A DNA stretch of 64,000 nt from Muraenolepis orangiensis (Eukaryota > Chordata > Actinopteri > Gadiformes > Muraenolepididae), in contig CM051004.1 in NCBI GenBank assembly GCA_027704905.1, positions 8,931,121 to 8,995,120 of the forward strand. Direction: 5' to 3'. The notes beneath the pieces were generated by a model, which did no database searches, was not told the DNA's origin, and saw nothing but the letters and a program-made list of their open reading frames with translations. The number at the start of each line of letters is the position of its first letter. The first letter of the stretch is position 1. Shown in pieces: positions 58,145 to 64,000 of this stretch. A program made the position numbers and the translations under genes.

Positions 58145-59399
58145 CCCCAGGAAGTAGGCCAAGCGTTGAGGCAAATGTTCGTAGTGGCCAAACGGTGGAA
58201 TTACAAGTCGCGCCCAAAACTATTTTTTTCCATTGACTAACATGGGGAAAGAGACGTCTATAAACCAGCGTAGATTTATTTTTTTAAATGGAAATGAACT
58301 TCCCAGTACGAACACTTGAATAGGCCTTATTTTAATTATTAGGTCCTAAAAGTTGTAAAAATCCCCGATAGCCATCCAGGGAGTTATTTGAATAGGCATA
58401 ATAAACGCGCATCAGACCCACGTGACTGCGCGGCCAGCGCGTTCATGTGACACATCCTGTTCTACAGGCTTCCTGCGGTCTGTATCATGGATGGATTAAC
58501 ACAACTAATAATGGATATATTGCAGATATTGGCTGTAATTCATAACTTGTATCATCTTATAATACTTCAGTGGGCTGTATGCAGTAAATCCGTTATCGTG
58601 AATGTTTGAAAACAAAGTTAATGCAATAAACATAAATCCGTTATCGTGAATGTTTGAATACATAAAGTTAATGCAATAAACATTAATTAAAGTCTCAGTT
58701 ACAAAACAGTAACACAAACTACACAACACAACATAAACGGAGTTTAATGTAGCTGTATGTCATTTACTATTTACTACTATCATGCAGGTCAAAGCCACAG
58801 TGGAACATCTCTACATCCATGGATACAGCACGTTTTTAATCGGTGTATTTGTTATTTCTCCGATCCTGATTATGATATGTTGGTTTATGTGTCTCATTGA
58901 TACATCCATGGTTTCAGCCCAATAGTTTAATGTTGTAATGTCGTTGTTGTAATTTACTTTATAACATATATAACAATAATGTATAATCTATAATGATACA
59001 TTTCCATGCAAAGTGATAAATAATACATTTAACATTTGCTTTTATCCAAAGCGGCTTACAAGAAGTAATTTGAAAGAGACAATCTATTTCTGTGGTAAAT
59101 AAAGATACGAGTAGAACAAGTTCCCAGCATTCCCGATTGCAGGCCAATAAAGAAAATCTTCCCAACTACTAGGATGCCCGCATAATGTCATAAAGTGCAT
59201 TAACAACATGAACGTACAATATGTTAAAAAACAAAGTGCTTATAAGCGCAAAGAAGCAGTTTGGAGGCACATTCTCATTTGTCCATTGGTTATTACAGTT
59301 GTACCAACAAGTTGATGATTTCAACACTGATACATTTGACAACTTATGACATATTTAAGAAATAAAGGATTTAGTCTAATTTGGTTGGACATTTGCATA
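58145..59399. other. IFIT intergenic spacer, mosaic
   Basis: Up to about 59194 it carries mostly marker bases of the spacer before copy 3 (TTTTTAATCGGTGTATTTG, CATAAAGTGCATT), with one copy-2-type marker (CTCCGATCC). From about 59232 it carries those of the spacer before copy 2 (AACAAAGTGC, GGCACATTC, ACCAACAAG). No gene. Confidence 0.7.
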
Positions 59400-60202
59400 T
59401 CATTGTTGTGGTTGTGGTGTGATGGGCTCCTCCAGTTTGGCCAGAAAGTCTTCAATTTCTCCACACATTCGGTGCGTATTTCTATTTTTGATCTGTTGTA
59501 AAATGAGTATGCTGTTAGTACGAAAGAAGGAGGGATGCTGTATTTCTGCTGCCTTCATGTAATATTCTATTGACCTGTAGCTGTCTTGCAGGTGAAAGTT
59601 TAGGAATTTGGCATATTTGTTATAAAGCATCTGCAGCTGGGGAGGCTCTGAATGACTTGCCAACAACTCTTTGAATATCTCGTCACTTTCCATCTTGTTA
59701 TGCTGAGTTGACTCTGCATATAAATTGGCCAGGGACATCTTGGCTTTTAAGAAAGTATGAGGATAAAGCTTGACCACCTCCGTGTACAGCACGATGGCCC
59801 GTTCTCTCAGTATCGGGAGACCTTCCCTGTCGACTGAAAAGACCTTCCACATGTAACAGCGCGCCAGACAGTCCTTAAGATGCCGTGCGTTTGGATGTCG
59901 ATCGGAAGCCTCCTTTGCAACGTCGATGGCCTCGTCGAGGGACCCGTACCGTCTGTACAGTCTCAGCAGGGGTCTGATCCCGCTGTAGATGCTCTGGGGC
60001 CTCCTCAGCACTCGCTCGGCCAACTTACGGGCTTGGTCTTCAATCGCTTCGCCGGTCTCGGCGAGTCTTTTCAGGTAAACTGCAGCGATGTATAAGTTAT
60101 CTGGATCTCGTTCAGTGGCTCGTCTCAGCACCTTCAAGATGTTCGCCTTCTGCTCTGGTGACGGGTCTTTAGATGAAATGGACAACGCCAACGCGTGGCT
60201 TG

Positions 60203-61332
60203 CAGTGGCGTTTTCTCCCGGAGGCCAAGGGAAGCCAGGCTTCCCCTGTTTTTTCGGATTGTAGTTATAATTTTAATACATTTTTTAAATTAAAATAAAA
60301 ACAAATCGGTAATTCTCCTTTGCTGTGTGTTGCTGCCGGACCGTCTCTCCCCCATTCTCATTGAGTATTTTACAAAGAGTGAAACAACAGCGCCCCCTAG
60401 ATGTTATGGTGAAACTGAGGAGGCCAGCCGAATGAGCTTCCCTTGGTGAAAAAAAAATGGAGGGATTGTCCCGGATTGACCAATCAGATGAGGCCCACGT
60501 CATGTCCCCCTGCCAACCTGTGATTGGTCAGGGCCATGCCAAGGGATGCCAGCCGTCTCTGGCCTCCCTTCAAGGGAATGGGATCCCTTGATCCCATTGG
60601 ATCGATTTGAAGGGAATCCCTTGACTCACAATCCAATCAAATCACATCAACATCAGTACTAGTACTGTAACTGTCATCCTCGCCGTTTGATAGTATTAAG
60701 CATTATGGAGGGTGGAGATTTGGCGTACTTAATAAAATACAACTTTACTAAACTTCCGCTACAGCAGCAACTAAAAATTAAATCAGATGACAGGCCCATG
60801 CCCACACTCGAGCTGTGTGCACAGAGGAAAAAGGGAGCGAATCGGACGTTCAATGAGGACAATTATGTCCGCACGGAGTGGCTAACTGGAAGCGCTGAAC
60901 TTCAGCGTCTATTTTGCTGGCCATGTCTTCTTTTTGACAAGGATTCGTGCTCCCTGAACAATCCTTGGGCAACTTCAGGATTCATCGACCTTGCCAACCT
61001 GTCACGGGCAATTGAGAGGCACGGTAAATCAAAAAATCACATAGATTGTGCTGTGAAATTGAAGCTTTTTTATTCATTACCGAATCTGCACTGTGCATTG
61101 AGCGGCTGGTTATGCATTTGGGGGGGGGGGAATGCTTAAATTAATAAGACGAGAGAGTTTTGGCTGGAGAGTGCGTGCGGACCTGTCGGTTAGATAACAG
61201 GCGTGTGCAAGTCCTGCATCTGTATGATACAACTGTGTAAAATGATACCGGGCGCTGTAATCACTCATCTGGTTACGTTATTGACCCAAAAAAACTGGCT
61301 TCCCCTAAAATTTTCCCCACGCCACGCTACTG
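60203..61332 (+). mobile_element. hAT element (TTF-type zinc finger) inserted in IFIT copy 7
   Basis: 1130 bp with imperfect ends CAGTGGCGT...ACGCTACTG, flanked by the perfect 8-bp duplication GTGGCTTG (60195-60202, 61333-61340). The uninterrupted site is seen in every other IFIT copy. The plus strand from ATG 60705 encodes about 120 residues of the N-terminal region of a ZMYM/TTF-type hAT transposase (NRTFNEDNYVRTEWLTGS, FCWPCLLFDKDS, AIERHGKSKNH), then the frame ends. The catalytic part is deleted. Confidence 0.93.
60705..61139 (+). pseudogene. N-terminal fragment of a TTF-finger hAT transposase
   Basis: Starts MEGGDLAYLIKYNF and covers a TTF-type zinc-binding module (Cys-x2-Cys in FCWPCLLF, His in HGKSKNH). 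The frame runs into unrelated GC/G-rich sequence after about residue 125 and stops at 61139. The RNase-H and dimerisation domains are absent, so it cannot mobilise itself. Confidence 0.8.
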
Positions 61333-62261
61333 GTGGCTTGTGGTCCACTCCACCATGTCCGGCTCCACCTCGATTGCTTTCGTGAAGTACTCCACTGCTT
61401 TACTTTTGCTGGCTGGGCCGAAATTCATGAGTGTCCACGCTTTCTCGGCAAGGACCTCCTGGTGGAGCTGCTCCTGTATCGGAGACGGGTATTCCCGCAG
61501 CAGTGCCTCCACCTTGCCCACGTACACCAGGCTCTCGGCGTGCTCTCCCATGTGATAGTGCAGCCAGGCGAGGTTCCCGTAGTTGACCAGCAGCCAGGGG
61601 CCCTCGTATGAGGCGGTGTTCCTCACCTGACGGAGGGCCTCCGCCGCCGTACCGAAGCAGCGCAGCGCGTCCTCCAGGGTGGAGCCCGTGTTGTCCTCTT
61701 GAGAAGCCAGCTGGAAGTGGATGTGCGCCCGTAGGTTGTAGATGTGTCCGAGCCATGGATTTCCCTGGTCAGTGCCGATGTCCTCCAGCTTATCCCTGAG
61801 ATAGAGACCATTTGACCTGGTGTTGTCCAGCTCCCACGTGAAGTGGCACTCTAATGCACCCAGACGGGCCCTCAGGGCCGGGGTCCCGACAACACCACTG
61901 GACGGGGGATAAAAAGACAAGCATTGAGTTTTCAATTAGTTACCAAAGAGTTGCCAATTGATTCTATATAATTATATTTGACTTCAAATTAGCCCGTGTT
62001 TTTACCTCATCTCAGCTCAGTAGTTTGTAGAGACTGAAGTATGCCCCGTGTCTCACAGATGTAATATTTAACTTATACGGTGCCATCAAATTGTCATGTG
62101 ACACTTATCGTTTGGACCTCCCAGGTGGAACTTTGTTCCAGCATGTGGCAAGCATCTACTTGCCAATAGAAACCACATTAGACTTTGACAGGTAGGCTAA
62201 ATTAAATCGATTGGTAATAAAGTTAATCCTACTCCCTTAAATTCTTCTGGTCTACCTGAGC

Positions 62262-62826
62262 CAGTGGCGGCTCGTCCATAGGGGCGCAGGGGCGACGCCC
62301 CACCTGGTTGAGAGAGGGAAAAAAAATAAAATAAACATGTTTAAAATGAATAATAATTACTCATTTTAAGTATGTTTGTGTTTAAAATGCACAATAACGT
62401 TAATATAGCAAATATAAATCATTGTTTTGTGCGTGCTATTCTCCCCCCTCGTTTGTCATTGACGTCACTCTCATAGAAATCTAGTACCTACCTCCAAACC
62501 TGGGCGCAAGACCGGTGCGCCCAGGAACTCCGCGTCACTGCGCGCAAGCGGCCAATGAAAATGGATCAAGCAAATAAATGTAGCTTATCAAGGGTCCTAA
62601 ATACGATCTGTGGGGGCGCATATTCTTGCGCCCGAACAAAGAAACCAGTCACGCATGCGCCACTCAAATTGAGTGGCGCATGCGTGAGCAAATTGAGTGG
62701 CGCATGCGTGAATGCGTGAGCAAAGAAACCAGTCACGCATGCGCCACTCAATTGTAGCCTAGTTGAACCTTATTTGTAAAGCCTGTACTGCTCTGCTCTC
62801 AGTTCGCGTCTTGCTGTCTGAGGAGA
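62262..62826. mobile_element. Repeat-derived insert 3' of IFIT copy 8
   Basis: Begins CAGTGGCGGCTCGTCCATAG, a hAT-like end related to the 60203 element, at the point where the array sequence breaks off (about 62255). It runs to 62826, where IFIT homology resumes. It contains an AT-rich part (62330-62430), then GC-richer sequence with palindromic CACGCATGCGCCACTCAA blocks. No matching right terminus or target duplication was found, so it may be a composite. Confidence 0.45.
62650..62753. repeat. Palindromic CGCATGCG repeat cluster
   Basis: Four copies of an 18-bp block, CACGCATGCGCCACTCAA or its complement, at about 62650, 62670, 62693 and 62734. They are arranged as inverted and direct pairs able to form a perfect hairpin. 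Confidence 0.85.
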
Positions 62827-64000
62827 GTTTTGGTTGTGGTGTGATGGGCTCCTCCAGTTTGGCCAGAAAGTCTTCAATTTCTCCACACATTCGGTTCATT
62901 TTTCTATTTTTGATCTGTTGTAAAAGGTGTATGCTGTTAGTACGAAAGTAGCAGGAATGCTGTATCTCCGCTGCCTTTATGTGATATTCTATTGACCTGT
63001 AGCTGTCTTGTAGGTGAAAGTATAGGAATTTGGCATATTTGTTATAAAGCATCTGCAGCTGGGGAGGCTCTGAATGACTTGCCAACAACTCCTTGAATAT
63101 CTCGTCACTTTCCATCTTGTTATGCTGGGTTGACTCCGCATATAAATTGGCCAGGGCCATCTTGGCTTTTAAGAAAGTATGAGGATAAAGCTTGACCACC
63201 TCCGTGTACAGCACGATGGCCCGTTCTCTCAGTATCGGGAGACCTTCCCTGTCGACTGAAAAGACCTTCCACATGTAACAGCGCGCCAGACAGTCCTTAA
63301 GATGCCGTGCGTTTGGATGTCGATCGGAAGCCTCCTTTGCAACGTCGATGGCCTCGTCGAGGGACCCGTACCGTCTGTACAGTCTCAGCAGGGGTCTGAT
63401 CCCGCTGTAGAGGCTCTGGGGCCTCCTCAGCACTCGCTCGGCCAACTTACGGGCTTGGTCTTCAATCGCTTCGCCGGTCTCGGCGAGTCTTTCCAGGTAA
63501 ACTGCAGCGATGTATAAGTTATCTGGATCTCGTTCAGTGGCTCGTCTCAGCACCTTCAAGATGTTCGCCTTCTGCTCTGGTGACGGGTCTTTAGATGAAA
63601 TGGACAACGCCAACGCGTGGCTTGTGGTCCACTCCACCATGTCCGGCTCCACCTCGATTGCTTTCGTGAAGTACTCCACTGCTTTACTTTTGCTGGCTGG
63701 GCCGAAATTCATGAGTGTCCACGCTTTCTCGGCAAGGACCTCCTGGTGGAGCTGCTCCTGTATCGGAGACGGGTATTCCCGCAGCAGTGCCTCCACCTTG
63801 CCCACGTACACCAGGCTCTCGGCGTGCTCTCCCATGTGATAGTGCAGCCAGGCGAGGTTCCCGTAGTTGACCAGCAGCCAGGGGCCCTCGTCTGAGACGG
63901 TGTTCCTCACCTGACGGAGGGCCTCCGCCGCCGTGCCGAAGCAGCGCAGCGCGTCCTCCAGGGTGGAGCCCGTGGTGTCCTCTTGAGAAGCCAGCTGGAA
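62759..64000 (-). CDS. IFIT-like protein, copy 8 (partial, altered 3' end)
   Basis: Exon 2 enters from the right edge at about residue 63 (FQLASQED) and stays open through the TPR region to PQPK. At 62827 homology to the other copies stops, and the frame continues through foreign sequence for 22 residues (LSSDSKTRTESRAVQ..., ending RFN) to TAG. The body matches the copy-2 type (MWKVFSVDREGLPI, FLKAKMA) but shares NTVSDEG with copy 1, and has private changes (QSLYSG, KFLYFHLQ, IQHSCYFRTNS). Exon 1 and the promoter lie outside the window. Confidence 0.9.
   Translation of the reverse strand, partial: FQLASQEDTTGSTLEDALRCFGTAAEALRQVRNTVSDEGPWLLVNYGNLAWLHYHMGEHAESLVYVGKVEALLREYPSPIQEQLHQEVLAEKAWTLMNFGPASKSKAVEYFTKAIEVEPDMVEWTTSHALALSISSKDPSPEQKANILKVLRRATERDPDNLYIAAVYLERLAETGEAIEDQARKLAERVLRRPQSLYSGIRPLLRLYRRYGSLDEAIDVAKEASDRHPNARHLKDCLARCYMWKVFSVDREGLPILRERAIVLYTEVVKLYPHTFLKAKMALANLYAESTQHNKMESDEIFKELLASHSEPPQLQMLYNKYAKFLYFHLQDSYRSIEYHIKAAEIQHSCYFRTNSIHLLQQIKNRKMNRMCGEIEDFLAKLEEPITPQPKLSSDSKTRTESRAVQALQIRFN

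Larger units (their letters stand above)
53812..59180. repeat. 7461-bp tandem unit 3 (IFIT copy 6, diverging before copy 7)
   Basis: Continues the repeat with the same 7461-bp offset through copy 6, its LTR and hAT, and the next spacer. Register is lost at about 58975, where about 10 bp (GCCTAAAATA) is deleted, and the sequence then becomes a mosaic leading into copy 7. Confidence 0.9.
59400..62010 (-). pseudogene. IFIT-like copy 7, split by a hAT insertion
   Basis: Exon 1 is 62010-62006. Exon 2 runs 61897-61341 and resumes at 60202-59400 on the other side of a 1130-bp transposon. Counting the 8-bp duplication once, the frame would be 455 codons including the stop, so nothing else is broken and the insertion looks recent. 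As it stands, translation stops one residue into the insert, after about 191 residues (TPR part only to WTTSH). The C-terminal half is of the copy-2 type (MWKVFSVDREGLPI) but keeps the TGA stop, after PQPQQ. The promoter has an IRF-type core at 62165-62172 but ATGTGACACTTA where others have ATGTGAAACTTA, plus about 30 extra bases near 62057. Confidence 0.9.

Overview
This is a vertebrate nuclear window, almost certainly from a ray-finned (teleost) fish. The evidence is GT-AG introns, the vertebrate-conserved head-to-head pair ORC1/PRPF38A, a tandem cluster of interferon-induced TPR (IFIT) genes, very dense (CA)n, (GA)n and (TA)n microsatellites, and a fish-type mix of transposons (hAT, Tc1/mariner, pogo/Tigger, L2-like LINE, tRNA-derived SINE, solo LTR). 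There is no sign of prokaryotic organisation.

Layout. Positions 1-22000 are gene-poor and repeat-rich: an L2-like LINE fragment (about 980-3035), a degenerate hAT element with target-site duplication (7422-10098), LTR-like and MITE-like repeats, long microsatellites, and a structurally complete Tc1 element with an uninterrupted DD34E transposase (18354-19897). A CpG-rich island at 17.5-18.0 kb may hold the first exon of an unidentified minus-strand gene. Positions 22093-32925 (minus) hold all 18 coding exons I could reconstruct for ORC1 (970 codons, BAH + AAA+ + winged helix), with a pogo/Tigger element, a SINE and several microsatellites in its introns. About 0.8 kb of shared promoter, with an E2F motif, a CCAAT box and a foldback MITE, separates ORC1 from PRPF38A. 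PRPF38A (33743-36867, plus, 10 exons, 309 codons) is a spliceosomal protein with an RS-rich tail.

From 37270 to the right edge the window is a tandem array of eight IFIT-like genes, all on the minus strand. Each has the usual IFIT structure: exon 1 supplies only ATG-AG and exon 2 supplies the rest. Six look intact, one (copy 7) is split by a hAT insertion with a clean 8-bp target duplication, and one (copy 8) runs off the window with an altered 3' end. Copies 2+3, 4+5 and 6(+7) lie in repeat units with a period of exactly 7461 bp and near-identical sequence. Within a unit the two genes differ: the even-numbered copies (2, 4, 6) carry a solo LTR in intron 1, a hAT element upstream, a deleted stop codon and a mutated IRF-like site, and the odd-numbered copies (3, 5) do not. 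A 100-N assembly gap sits at the edge of the repeat, so copy number must be treated with caution.

How it works together: ORC1 (replication licensing) and PRPF38A (splicing) are housekeeping neighbours sharing a promoter region. The IFIT array is an independent, rapidly evolving innate antiviral locus that converges tail to tail on PRPF38A and has carried a piece of the PRPF38A 3' end along in its duplications.
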